A stretch of DNA of 64,000 bases from Methanolobus psychrophilus R15 (GCA_000306725.1 CP003083.1:2406042-2470041), one strand, 5' to 3'; positions 27,231 to 39,600 are shown, numbered from the stretch's first letter. Translations and numbers: made by a program. The notes: generated by a model from the letters alone, not told the origin.

Positions 27231-28031
27231 ATGGATAATCCTCAGGATCAAACACATGATGGCATTTCCGATCTATCGGAGATAAAATCAAAGCTCTATG
27301 ATATGCAAAAAGATATGAAGGTCATTATAGAGCAGACCAACAGGCAGAATATCGATACTGTATTCGCCTATCTGAAAAGCAATTACCTGGGTGCCATTGA
27401 GTCCTATATTAATGAAGATGCAAAGACAAGCCTTGAAAAGAACATGGTGAAAAAATGTGACCGTCGGACGGAATGCGCTTCCATATTCAACAGTTTTCTG
27501 CGCAAGAATTCTAATCTTATCCGGCAGGATCACTCTCAGGAAGATGCAGTCAAAAACAACAAGTCGGAGCTGGCCAGACTGAGATTGGTACTTCCTTACG
27601 ATAAATGTGAGGTATGCTACTCTGAAGTGGCTCAACTGTTCGCAAAACAGGTCAATCTTATGGAGTCTATGAAGGTGTATGACTCTAATAAAGGGAAACA
27701 ACAGGAAATTTCCATGGTGCCGCCCAAAGAGATTGTTGACGGAATGCTTGAACCTCTGTGCCATGAGAAACGTTTTGAGATACTCAAGGCACTGACCTGC
27801 AGTACACAATCATTTTCCTCCCTGTCGCAGTTAACCGGTCTTAGGGGTGGCAACCTTCTTTTCCATCTCCAGAAACTGGCAGAGGCAGGTATCATCATGC
27901 AAAGGCATGAAAGAGGCGATTACATGATCACAGCCACTGGTTTCAGAATAATGGAAGGAGTCAGCAGCATCTACTCATCGCTGGCCTGCCAGGTGGATGA
28001 AGCTGAACCTGAAATCATAAAAGGCTCCTGA
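27231..28031 (+). CDS. Winged-helix transcriptional regulator (ArsR-like, archaeal)
   Basis: A 266-residue protein. The C-terminal part (about 170-245) is a winged helix-turn-helix: EKRFEILKALTCSTQSFSSLSQLTGLRGGNLLFHLQKLAEAGIIMQ. The N-terminal 160 residues are mostly charged helices with a CDRRTEC and a CEVC pair and no known domain; they may form a sensor or dimerisation part. The ATG at 27231 is chosen because the upstream extension looks untranslated (hydrophobic, Tyr/Trp-rich). It converges on hemD, which ends eight bases further. Confidence 0.75.
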   Translation: MDNPQDQTHDGISDLSEIKSKLYDMQKDMKVIIEQTNRQNIDTVFAYLKSNYLGAIESYINEDAKTSLEKNMVKKCDRRTECASIFNSFLRKNSNLIRQDHSQEDAVKNNKSELARLRLVLPYDKCEVCYSEVAQLFAKQVNLMESMKVYDSNKGKQQEISMVPPKEIVDGMLEPLCHEKRFEILKALTCSTQSFSSLSQLTGLRGGNLLFHLQKLAEAGIIMQRHERGDYMITATGFRIMEGVSSIYSSLACQVDEAEPEIIKGS

Positions 28032-28039
28032 AGTATTGT

Positions 28040-28855
28040 TTACTTCCTGTCTTTTTTATCGTTATATTCTTGCATTGAGGCTTTCAACAGTTCTTCAAAT
28101 GTGAAGTTCTCAGGTGTGACTCCTGCTTTTACCCTAAACAGTTTCAGTGCCTGTGCGGTAGAATCTCCAATAGCTGCAACGATAGAAGCATTTAGCACCT
28201 GTGCCACATCTTTATCGAGGCCTTGTCGTTTGGCATGATCGAAGAAGTTGTGTACGGTCGTGGGGTCGGTAAAAGCAAATATGTCTATATTGCCCTGCAT
28301 TGCTGTTCTGATGAACTGTTCCTGCTCTTCCTTGTCTGGGTCGATGAGGTTGTAAACCCTTGTTTCATATACAGTCGCGCCGAAATCCTGCATGTGGTCA
28401 GTGAATGCATTGGAGCCCGGGGCACCATAAACTACATCGATTATAGCTTCATCTGCATAGTCCTGCATGTATGCGGCGATTTCTTCAGTGTTGCATATAT
28501 CAGGCATTGCATCTACTTTAATACCCGCTGCATCTAGAGATTCCTTTGTTTCCGGGTTGACAGCTACAATATATCTCTTATTAAGCGTTTCAATGAAGTG
28601 GGGTCTCATGGGGTGAGGTATTTTCTTCAACACATATTCTATCTCTGCAGGACCGGCAATGATCACACAGTCAGTCTCTCCCTGCATGACCCTTGAGAAA
28701 AAGCCATCGTATACGCTGTCTTTTATATTGCTCAATTCTGCCATGGGAACTGCAAGAGGGTCAAAGCCCATGGACCGTGCAAGTTCTGCTGAATCATTCA
28801 GGTATCTCTCAGGCCTCATAATGGCGATTACAGGTTTATTTTGTTCAGTTGTCAT
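28040..28855 (-). CDS. hemD: Uroporphyrinogen-III synthase
   Basis: Closes and flips ring D of hydroxymethylbilane to uroporphyrinogen III, the common precursor of sirohaem, corrinoids, F430 and haem. The 271-residue protein has the two-domain HemD layout: VIAIMRPERYLNDSAELARSMGF at the start, EIEYVLKK, AYMQDYADEAIIDVVYGAPGSNA at the domain change, and FAFTDPTTVHNFFDHAK plus VAAIGDSTAQAL near the C-terminus, the most conserved HemD segment. It stands away from other haem genes. Confidence 0.9.
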   Translation of the reverse strand: MTTEQNKPVIAIMRPERYLNDSAELARSMGFDPLAVPMAELSNIKDSVYDGFFSRVMQGETDCVIIAGPAEIEYVLKKIPHPMRPHFIETLNKRYIVAVNPETKESLDAAGIKVDAMPDICNTEEIAAYMQDYADEAIIDVVYGAPGSNAFTDHMQDFGATVYETRVYNLIDPDKEEQEQFIRTAMQGNIDIFAFTDPTTVHNFFDHAKRQGLDKDVAQVLNASIVAAIGDSTAQALKLFRVKAGVTPENFTFEELLKASMQEYNDKKDRK

Positions 28856-28922
28856 GATCGTAAGAATCCTATGCTATATTTTTAAGTGAACTGCATTTTA
28901 CTCTACTTTCTATTTTATAATA

Positions 28923-28969
28923 TGAAGCGTAAAACCCCGATGTCTTTAGCTTCGGTGATGTAAGCTTCA
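28923..28969 (+). mobile_element. Degenerate IS200/IS605-type end hairpin
   Basis: CCCCGATG (28935-28942) and CTTCGGTG (28950-28957) pair at six of eight positions around the loop TCTTTAG, inside an outer stem TGAAGC/GCTTCA (28923-28928 with 28964-28969), and the block ends TTCAC. The right-end hairpin at 29139-29161 has the same loop and the same TTCAC ending. It looks like the end of a second, older copy of the same element family. Confidence 0.55.
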
Positions 28970-29070
28970 CATCATAAATAAAGTATATATATATCATATA
29001 AGCATTGTTAGTATTGTAATTACGACAGCCAAGTAGTTATGTTCTTTGATATTTCAAGTTATATAACTTA

Positions 29071-29175
29071 AACACCGCAGGGACTGCGGGAAGAGCCTGT
29101 GGACTGGTGAACAGAAGTTCGGGGAATGAAGCAGGAAGCTTCTTAGTCTTTAGCTAAGAAGTAGTTCACGCTCTA
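29071..29175 (+). mobile_element. IS200/IS605 remnant: 3' end of tnpB with right-end hairpin
   Basis: Reading from 29071 gives NTAGTAGRACG followed by LVNRSSGNEAGSFLVFS and TAA at 29155-29157, the typical C-terminus of an OrfB/TnpB protein (NTAGT...ACG...EAGSF). The stop lies in a perfect 8-bp hairpin, CTTCTTAG (29139-29146) and CTAAGAAG (29154-29161) with loop TCTTTAG, then AGTTCAC, the usual right end recognised as single strand by TnpA. The frame is closed upstream, so only the last ~28 codons remain; no TnpA or TnpB body is present in the window. In live elements this segment also makes the TnpB guide-RNA scaffold. Confidence 0.7.
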
Positions 29176-29629
29176 CATTATATCTACTATTACATTTTAA
29201 CTTTTTTGACACCAGTGATCTTTATACAATTTCTGAATAATGGATTCTAGTGTGTACTTTGGTTGTAATCATATGGATTGATGGGAAAGGATTTATATTT
29301 GCAAATACATTTCTGTATTTACAGTTAACTTACTTGATGGGTTAAGAAAAGGGATAATTCCGTTCTATTACTTCTTTAGGTTAATTGCAACAATAAAAGA
29401 GAATATCGTATCGATTGCAGGATAAATGTTTCCGTCTCAGCTAGGTCTGTTCACACGTCACAGTTAAAAGAATGAGGGTCAATCCCATGTTGTCTCTTTA
29501 ATTGCTGATCAAGTGTCAGGTACGGGATAAGAGATTTGGTAAAGATCAGATTGAACGGGTCATGCGAAAGTTCTCTCTTCCTATACAATGGGAAGTTACA
29601 ACTAAAATACAACACAAAGGAAATTAAAC
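29176..29629 (+). other. Long untranslated region before the CxxC-x17-CxxC protein
   Basis: About 450 bases without a credible ORF. Part may be a long leader of the gene at 29630, since no clear TATA box lies within 60 bases of its ATG; AAATACAACACAAAGGAAATTAAAC with AAAGGA is the ribosome binding site. I see no strong hairpin. Confidence 0.4.
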
Positions 29630-29875
29630 ATGAGAAACGATAAGAGAGGCAGCAGCGGCGGAAACGGTGGCTTCAGATCAAGCGGTCCAAGAAATGACAG
29701 GAACGACAGCAGAGGCGGAAGCGGCGGTTTCAGGCCAAGCGGTCCAAGAGAAATGCACAAAGCGGTCTGCGCAGACTGCAACCAGGAAACAGAGGTACCA
29801 TTCGTTCCATCCGGCGACAGGCCTGTATACTGCAGGGAATGCTACCAGAACCACAGACCTCCAAAAAGATATTAA
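29630..29875 (+). CDS. CxxC-x17-CxxC zinc protein with Gly/Arg-rich N-terminus
   Basis: An 81-residue protein. Residues 1-41 are low-complexity and rich in Gly, Arg, Ser and Asn, with a repeated GGFRxSGPR (residues 14-22 and 33-41) like RGG-type RNA-binding tails. Residues 47-70 hold CADC, exactly 17 residues, then CREC: the CxxC-x17-CxxC zinc-binding domain. An RNA-binding or cold-response role is suggested by the tail, not shown. The ribosome binding site AAAGGA lies about ten bases before the ATG. Confidence 0.8.
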   Translation: MRNDKRGSSGGNGGFRSSGPRNDRNDSRGGSGGFRPSGPREMHKAVCADCNQETEVPFVPSGDRPVYCRECYQNHRPPKRY

Positions 29876-30058
29876 TCCTGGGTCTAGTTTATTAATTCAA
29901 GCGGGCGATGTGTAATGCATATCGTCGCCCCTTTTTTACATCATGTCTTTCCCTAGTTTTCTTTCATACCTGCCTTTGGTTATTCCTGCTTTGGTATTTC
30001 ATACCACTGGAATTATTATGACTGAATGGCTTTAACCCAATATTTACTATATTTATAG

Positions 30059-31039
30059 GTGCAAGTAAAAAAGTATTTATTGAAATCAATCCCACAAAAA
30101 ATAGTGATGAAACAAGCTATAACTGTTTTTTTCCTCATAGTGCTTACAATCTCTTCGTGGGTCTTAGCATATGAATATCGAAGCCTGTTCCTGCTGAAGA
30201 TATACTTCACCCTTTTATGGTTAACTTTGATACATTCATTTTTCAAAATTATACTGGAACATGTGTTAGTTCGAAAAACAAAGGACGCTAAAACTCGATA
30301 TGAATACAATAAAATATTTTCAATATTGTATATTGTCGTTCTTTTGCTGGCAGCAGTCCGTATCTGGATAGAGGATACGCAGTTCCTTCTTGTGTCATAC
30401 GGATTGATAGCAGCCGGAGTGACTGTTGCTCTGCAGGATTTTTTCAAGAATTTGATGGGTGGTTTCCTTATATTTGTGACCGGAACTTACCGGATTGGTG
30501 ACAGGGTAGAGATAAACTCTAAATTCGGTGATGTCATCGACATAAATATTTTGAACACGACCCTGTTCGAACTGAAAGAATGGGTGCATGCAGACCAGCC
30601 CACCGGACGGATATCAACAATACCTAACGGTGCCATCCTGAACAGTGTGATAAACAACTATAGTAAAGACAATCCTTTCATCTGGGACGAAATAACTCTT
30701 CCTATCACCTATGACAGCGACTGGAAAGACGCCCATGAAAGGATAATGCACATTCTCCGGGAAGAAACAAGGGCTGTAACAATAGCCGCCCAAGAGCAGA
30801 TATCGGAATTGAGTAAGAAATACTACCTTGCTGAATATCTGCAGGGACCGGCAATATACCTGACAATGACCGATAACTGGATAGATCTCAATATAAGATA
30901 TCTTGTTCTTACAAGGGAGAGGAGGTATCTCCATGACCGATTGAGTCGTTTAATCCTTGAAGACCTTCAAAGAGACAGCAAGATTAAGGTTGCTTCCGAA
31001 ACAATGGATGTCACAGTAAGGGCTGCAAATAAAGGTTAA
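30059..31039 (+). CDS. MscS-family mechanosensitive channel
   Basis: A 326-residue small-conductance channel. Helices at about 19-38, 48-66, 85-105 and the pore helix region 115-145, GLIAAGVTVALQDFFKNLMGGFLIFV (small residues plus the A-L-Q-D-F-x-K-N-x-x-G-G signature), then the beta domain FRIGDRVEI-like (YRIGDRVEINSKFGDV) and the C-terminal alpha/beta domain. It opens under membrane tension and releases solutes. GTG 30059 lies only a few bases after TATA-like CTATATTTATA, so ATG 30107 (residue 17) is a possible true start. Confidence 0.88.
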   Translation: MQVKKYLLKSIPQKIVMKQAITVFFLIVLTISSWVLAYEYRSLFLLKIYFTLLWLTLIHSFFKIILEHVLVRKTKDAKTRYEYNKIFSILYIVVLLLAAVRIWIEDTQFLLVSYGLIAAGVTVALQDFFKNLMGGFLIFVTGTYRIGDRVEINSKFGDVIDINILNTTLFELKEWVHADQPTGRISTIPNGAILNSVINNYSKDNPFIWDEITLPITYDSDWKDAHERIMHILREETRAVTIAAQEQISELSKKYYLAEYLQGPAIYLTMTDNWIDLNIRYLVLTRERRYLHDRLSRLILEDLQRDSKIKVASETMDVTVRAANKG

Positions 31040-31055
31040 ATATGACTGATTTTTG

Positions 31056-31709
31056 TCAGATGAGCTTCCATGCTTCCTCGATGTGAATGGCTTGCATTCC
31101 AATCTCCTGCGGGGCTATGATGTCGTTTTCCGGAGTGTCGCCAATGAACAGCACCTCTTGGGGCTTGAGCTGCATCCGGTCAAGTGCAAACCGGTATATC
31201 TTGGGATTAGGTTTTTTGTATCGGACGTCCGAAGAGAAAATAATCGGGTCAAAGAGGTCATATAAACCCAGGAACCGCAGCTCCAGTTCGGAAAAAACCC
31301 GCTGTCCGTTGGACAGTATGCATCTTTTCAAATGCTGGCTGCCTTCAATCAGCCTGCGACTCTGCGGAAAGACGCCTATCCTGCGCAATGATGCTGAGCG
31401 GAACACTCTCGAAGTCTCGATACCCAGTTTGTGCTCGTCAATATCCCATATTGAGTTCTCACTGCATATCCCTGAAAGTATCTTCTCTATTCTTATTTCT
31501 GCATGCTGTTCATGGGAAGATTCCACTTCTTCTTTTGTCCTGGCAAGGTACTCACTTTTCAGTGTATCCGGATCTATTCTCACACCCTGGTACTGCAGCC
31601 ACTTGCTTACAGTGTCATAAGTATAGAAATCACTTTCATCTGTCTGTATATCCACAATGGTGTGATAGCAATCAAATATCAGACCCTTCACTCTATAGCT
31701 TTCAAACAA
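31056..31709 (-). CDS. HAD-superfamily hydrolase
   Basis: A 217-residue phosphatase-like protein. Motif I GLIFDCYHTIVD (nucleophile Asp near residue 13; the second Asp of DxD is Tyr, as in haloacid-dehalogenase-like members), motif II LSNGQR (near 135), motif III Lys in SSDVRYKKPNPKIY and motif IV VLFIGDTPENDI. The substrate is unknown. It overlaps the kinase-like gene upstream by 22 bases, which suggests one operon for a phosphorylated small molecule. Confidence 0.82.
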   Translation of the reverse strand: MFESYRVKGLIFDCYHTIVDIQTDESDFYTYDTVSKWLQYQGVRIDPDTLKSEYLARTKEEVESSHEQHAEIRIEKILSGICSENSIWDIDEHKLGIETSRVFRSASLRRIGVFPQSRRLIEGSQHLKRCILSNGQRVFSELELRFLGLYDLFDPIIFSSDVRYKKPNPKIYRFALDRMQLKPQEVLFIGDTPENDIIAPQEIGMQAIHIEEAWKLI

Positions 31710-32569
31710 TTAAGAGCCTCCTTCAGAAGGTAATCGTAATAAGGGGAGTGCCTGTACAGTCTGGCAGTTCTAAGAAGGCCAATGCTCATGAAGAATGGCA
31801 GGGTTTTGCTTATCCGATGAAAATCTTCCTCATTTTTGCTGTAGTGCCAGAGAAAATGTCCTATGTATGGTTCAGCTTTCATCCCGGATCCGCAGTTCAA
31901 CTGAAAATAGTTCTTCATCTCTGCACAAAGCGTGCCCACGTCCCTGATACTGTTAGCATGATGCCAGCAACTTTCCATATCAATGACATATGGTATTCCG
32001 TTCCTGATCAGGTAGTTCAGGGGTGATGCGTCCCTGTGGATCATGGACCCATGCCGGCAATCAATACGGGGACTGTGCCACCATTTTCCAAGCAGCATGT
32101 CGAAATATTCTCTGGTGCTGCCGTCAAGCATGAGCTGGTCCAGAAGGTCATGGAAATTCCCAAATTCCTTCTCCCTGTTATAATGTACCTGTGTGCTGTC
32201 ATGCAGTCTGCGAAGCATGAGCGCAATAGATGCCAATATATCATACAGTTGCTCTGGGCGCTGGAAGTACCATAAAAGGTTTTTTCCTTTCAAATACTCT
32301 GTCACGAGCACACAGTTAAGATCGCTACTAATCGCAATGGGTCTTGCCACACTGATGATTTGTTCAGCTTTTTTTAGGTTGTGGTACTCGTTCATCATTG
32401 CTTTGTGGGCATCGTAGTCTTTAAGCTTGCTTGTGGGTTCGGCAAAGAACTTTGCAACTACACTGTAATGTTCTCCCCGGAACCTATATCTGCATACTGT
32501 ATGTGATGTAGAGCCATACTTGAAAACATCCGTCTCACAATATTTATTTTTTATCCGGTCTCCAAGCAC
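31688..32569 (-). CDS. APH-type phosphotransferase (kinase-like)
   Basis: At least 293 residues. The Brenner motif MIHRDASPLNYLI (catalytic Asp near 183, Asn) and the metal-binding VIDMESCWHHA (near 197) are intact, as in aminoglycoside/choline-kinase-like enzymes; the N-terminal lobe has VVAKFFAEP with the ATP-binding Lys. Substrate unknown. The GTG at 32569 has no ribosome binding site, and the frame stays open for 29 more codons upstream with protein-like content (GISQYHVSTLGPGDFFRDW) but no ATG, GTG or TTG, so the true N-terminus is uncertain or damaged. Confidence 0.72.
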   Translation of the reverse strand: MLGDRIKNKYCETDVFKYGSTSHTVCRYRFRGEHYSVVAKFFAEPTSKLKDYDAHKAMMNEYHNLKKAEQIISVARPIAISSDLNCVLVTEYLKGKNLLWYFQRPEQLYDILASIALMLRRLHDSTQVHYNREKEFGNFHDLLDQLMLDGSTREYFDMLLGKWWHSPRIDCRHGSMIHRDASPLNYLIRNGIPYVIDMESCWHHANSIRDVGTLCAEMKNYFQLNCGSGMKAEPYIGHFLWHYSKNEEDFHRISKTLPFFMSIGLLRTARLYRHSPYYDYLLKEALNCLKAIE

Positions 32570-32656
32570 TTCTACGAGCCAGTCCCTGAAGAAATCTCCG
32601 GGGCCAAGTGTACTTACATGATATTGCGAAATCCCTGCCCACCATCCGTTGATGCT

Positions 32657-32971
32657 TCATGCATTATGCGTTTACGTATGTATATTTGTATCTATCTTCA
32701 AGAACAAGTTATCATAGCAAGAGCAGGCATCTGGATGATGTAGAAAAATAGGCACCTGGCAGATTGCCAGGTATCATGCCTTATGCTTTAGGAGCATGTA
32801 AGGACGTAACCGGAAATTACCCATATTACGCCAGTAGCATCGCAATTATAATCACTGGGAAAGGGTATAGGTCCGTAGATTTACATAATTTCTGAAACAA
32901 GCTCTCAATTCATACCCTTAGCTGCTTTTTACTTCTCCTCTGTCGTGTTATTGTCTATTCTTGCATGCAAT
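32657..32971. other. Gene-free region before the rRNA promoters with hairpins
   Basis: It contains a perfect 8-bp hairpin with a 3-base loop (ACCTGGCA 32754-32761 with TGCCAGGT 32765-32772) and an inverted repeat AAGGGTAT (32867-32874) with ATACCCTT (32911-32918). They may belong to a small RNA or mark transcript ends; I have no further support for either. Confidence 0.35.
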
Positions 32972-33010
32972 GCGGAAGCCTTTTATATGAACATGCGCTT
33001 TTAGTGCTGC
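32972..33010 (+). promoter_or_regulatory. rRNA promoter P1
   Basis: GCGGAAGCC followed by TTTTATATG (TATA, 32981-32989). The CGGAAGCCTT-TATAT block is repeated in P3. Expected transcript start about 33010, some 500 bases before mature 16S. Confidence 0.6.
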
Positions 33011-33143
33011 TCTCAATCACGAGGTTGATACGGCTTTAAGCCGGTGTCACTTTCCTGAGAGGCTTGCCTGAAAAGGCAGGTAATAATATATCATAAAATC
33101 TCAATAAAGGTTTCAATTTTTCCTTCTGGCCCTCCGTGGTCGC

Positions 33144-33190
33144 AAGGTATAAATACGAAAGCTGCCTTTAAAGAAGTCCTCGCATCATGC
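33144..33190 (+). promoter_or_regulatory. rRNA promoter P2
   Basis: TATA element GGTATAAATAC at 33146-33156. The block GTCCTCGC at 33176-33183, 28 bases from the TATA, is repeated at P3 and is the likely start site; it is followed by a small hairpin CGCATCATGCG. Confidence 0.65.
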
Positions 33191-33242
33191 GGGGAAAATG
33201 CGCTGGTAAAAGATGCTGATCTTTGCCTTCGACCCAACCGGG

Positions 33243-33296
33243 TCGGAAGCCTTATATAAGATCGTGCTCTTCTAGCAGTCCTCGCGCAATGCGAGA
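33243..33296 (+). promoter_or_regulatory. rRNA promoter P3
   Basis: CGGAAGCCTTATATAAG with TATA at 33252-33259, then GTCCTCGC at 33278-33285 (25 bases on), followed by hairpin CTCGC/GCGAG (33281-33285 with 33291-33295). This is a near repeat of P1 upstream and of P2 downstream of the TATA box. Confidence 0.65.
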
Positions 33297-33356
33297 AAAC
33301 AATTACAATCACCGCCTAATAAGCAAGTGGAGGCAGGAGTTATTTCCTGTCTGACG

Positions 33357-33393
33357 TTGGATTTGGCAGTTCGGTTAATTCTGACCGGTAGTG
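33357..33393 (+). other. 16S pre-rRNA processing stem, 5' arm
   Basis: TTGGATTTGGCAGTT and ATTCTGACCGG pair with bases 35017-35053 after 16S (GGTCAGAAAT and AACTGCCAGATCCAA). This encloses the 16S gene, as the archaeal bulge-helix-bulge processing stem does. Confidence 0.75.
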
Positions 33394-33515
33394 AATTATA
33401 AACTACGTCAAAGGAATTAACCAAACTAATGTGCAGAAAGGAAAATTCTCTCAAAAATAGAATTTCTCCGATCGATTCCTTAAATGACTTCCAAACAATT
33501 TGTGTGTGATCAACA

Positions 33516-34989
<1,474 letters not shown>

Positions 34990-35016
34990 AAGCACGGTTG
35001 GCACAATGCCAACCAT

Positions 35017-35053
35017 CACAACCGGTCAGAAATCGAAAAACTGCCAGATCCAA
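35017..35053 (+). other. 16S pre-rRNA processing stem, 3' arm
   Basis: Complement of 33357-33393; see that entry. It lies between the 16S end and tRNA-Ala. Confidence 0.75.
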
Positions 35054-35081
35054 AACAAAAGGATTCGCTGGAATCCATCAA

Positions 35082-35154
35082 GGGCTTGTAGATCAGTTGG
35101 AAGATCGTCGCCTTTGCAAGGCGAAGGCCCTGGGTTCGAATCCCAGCAAGTCCA
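35082..35154 (+). tRNA. tRNA-Ala (UGC)
   Basis: Acceptor GGGCTTG pairs with CAAGTCC; anticodon loop TTTGCAA with TGC at 35115-35117; T-loop TTCGAAT. CCA is not encoded. The position between 16S and 23S is the normal euryarchaeal one. Confidence 0.97.
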
Positions 35155-35239
35155 CTCTAAGTGCACCAGGCAAGTAATGTTGCCTGGGAAGGATGAAGTG
35201 GTCACATCCCCAATGTGACCATAATGAGATCGTGTATAC

Positions 35240-35275
35240 GCATGCATATATCAGACGCTCACTGGACAAAGTGAG
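35240..35275 (+). other. 23S pre-rRNA processing stem, 5' arm
   Basis: GCATGCATATATCAG and CTGGACAAAGTGAG pair with CTTACTTTGTCCAG and CTGATACGTGCATGC at 38207-38246, enclosing the 23S gene; typical archaeal processing stem. Confidence 0.75.
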
Positions 35276-35288
35276 GTGGACTCTGGTA

Positions 35289-38202
<2,914 letters not shown>

Positions 38203-38206
38203 CTAT

Positions 38207-38246
38207 CTTACTTTGTCCAGGCGAAATCTGATACGTGCATGCATGC
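38207..38246 (+). other. 23S pre-rRNA processing stem, 3' arm
   Basis: Complement of 35240-35275; see that entry. Confidence 0.75.
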
Positions 38247-38309
38247 TATACACGATGCCATCAAGGTAAAGTATTTAACCAATGCTTTCAATGGTACATC
38301 GCTCATGGG

Positions 38310-38381
38310 GCCAAGGTGGCGGAGCGGCTACGCAATCGCCTGCAGAGCGATTCCATTCCGGTTCGAATCCGGACCTTGGCT
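38310..38381 (+). tRNA. tRNA-Cys (GCA)
   Basis: GCCAAGG acceptor pairs with CCTTGGC; anticodon stem ATCGC/GCGAT with loop CTGCAGA gives anticodon GCA; discriminator T, usual for tRNA-Cys; T-loop TTCGAAT. It lies between 23S and 5S, whereas in many euryarchaea the Cys tRNA follows 5S. Confidence 0.95.
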
Positions 38382-38410
38382 TTACACTTCATTGTTATTG
38401 TAAGTGAGTC

Positions 38411-38527
38411 TGGCGGCCATAGCGGCGGGGCAATTCCTGTACCCTTTCCGAACACAGAAGATAAGTCCGCCAGCGTTCCATACTGTACTGAAGTACGCGA
38501 GTCTTCGGGAACTACGGATCGCTGCCA
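38411..38527 (+). rRNA. rrf: 5S ribosomal RNA
   Basis: Terminal stem TGGCGGC (38411-38417) and GCTGCCA (38521-38527); internal CCGAACACAGAAGATAAG is the conserved 5S block (loops B and C). About 117 nt; ends approximate. T-rich DNA follows and probably terminates the operon. Confidence 0.93.
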
Positions 38528-38841
38528 GCTCACTTATTCTATCACTTTTCTGTTTCTATTATTATGATGACTGCGACCGAAGGTCATGTTTATGTTATTT
38601 TCTATGTTCTGACAGGGGGTTGCTTTTGCACCATTCCTGTTGCTTTCTGGTTTATTGGGATTAAGTGTGCAAATTAATGAAGTTCTTGCATTACTTGGTC
38701 AGCTCAAGAGTGTGATATTAGATTCCTTTATCTGATTCAGTCTTCAAAACAGATTGAACAAAAGAAAGCTTGTAATTCTTTCTTTTTTTACGAGTTTAAG
38801 ATGGGATTCTCAAAAGGTACTCTGAATTGTGTTATAAGTGT

Positions 38842-39011
38842 GGGCATTGTGGCCAACACGATGCCCTTAGTGGTTGGTTAGTCAAGTTTTTATGCTCCCT
38901 GCACATTAATTTTAGATTTAAAAATATATTTTTATTGAATCCAACTTTTGAACAAAAATTGATCAACTTGAATGCAGCGAAGAAAGGGCATCGTGCGGGA
39001 TTACGGTGCCC
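38842..39011 (+). ncRNA. Candidate RNA or small element: two hairpins that can also pair with each other
   Basis: Hairpin 1: GGGCATTGTG (38842-38851), loop GCCAA, CACGATGCCC (38857-38866). Hairpin 2: GGGCATCG (38986-38993), 10-base loop, CGGTGCCC (39004-39011). CACGATGCCC of hairpin 1 is the exact complement of GGGCATCGTG at 38986-38995, so a long-range stem competes with the two local ones. Both local stems contain a U-G pair that works only in a plus-strand transcript. A degenerate mobile element with folded ends is the alternative. Confidence 0.4.
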
Positions 39012-39092
39012 ATAGTGAGCCTCCTGTCTTCAGTTTCACATAATTCTCAAGTAAACCCTCTTTTGTGGGTTGCTTTCGGGGAACTTATTTTT

Positions 39093-39195
39093 AACATGAG
39101 AATTGGGGCTCATGTTTCACTTATTCACAGGAGGTGGACAAAGGTTCCAATAAGGTTTCCCACGCTTTCTTTTATTCACTCCCCGTGTCCAGTTT
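39093..39195 (+). ncRNA. Candidate structured RNA with G-rich loop
   Basis: AACATGAG (39093-39100) and CTCATGTT (39109-39116) form a perfect 8-bp stem with loop AATTGGGG. It is followed by TGGACA (near 39136) and TGTCCA (near 39187), which could form an outer stem of a second structure. Coding frames across it are weak. Confidence 0.3.
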
Positions 39196-39600
39196 AAATT
39201 ATCCTTATATATTATAAACCAATATCGAAACTACCTTCTGACTCGTGGGTTTTCCCCGCGTACTTCTGAAATTAATAATCCATCTATATACATATATAGA
39301 ATCTATTATAGAATCTATTTTTCTCATAATTAGTAAATAGGTATAAAGTCACCACATTTTTTATATCGCTTATTAATTTATTATGGCACTAAAATTATGT
39401 CCTGCTTATGGGGTAAGAGTTTATAATCATCAGTACACACCTTTAAGGACTAGATAAATTGTAATTATATATGCTTGCATATATATTATATATACACATA
39501 AAGTCTCGTTAATTTGACTAGGGACCTTATATTTTGCTGCCGCTAAAATAGCATCTTGTAATAAAATAACTTGTCACTAGCATTATTAATAAAAGGTTAT

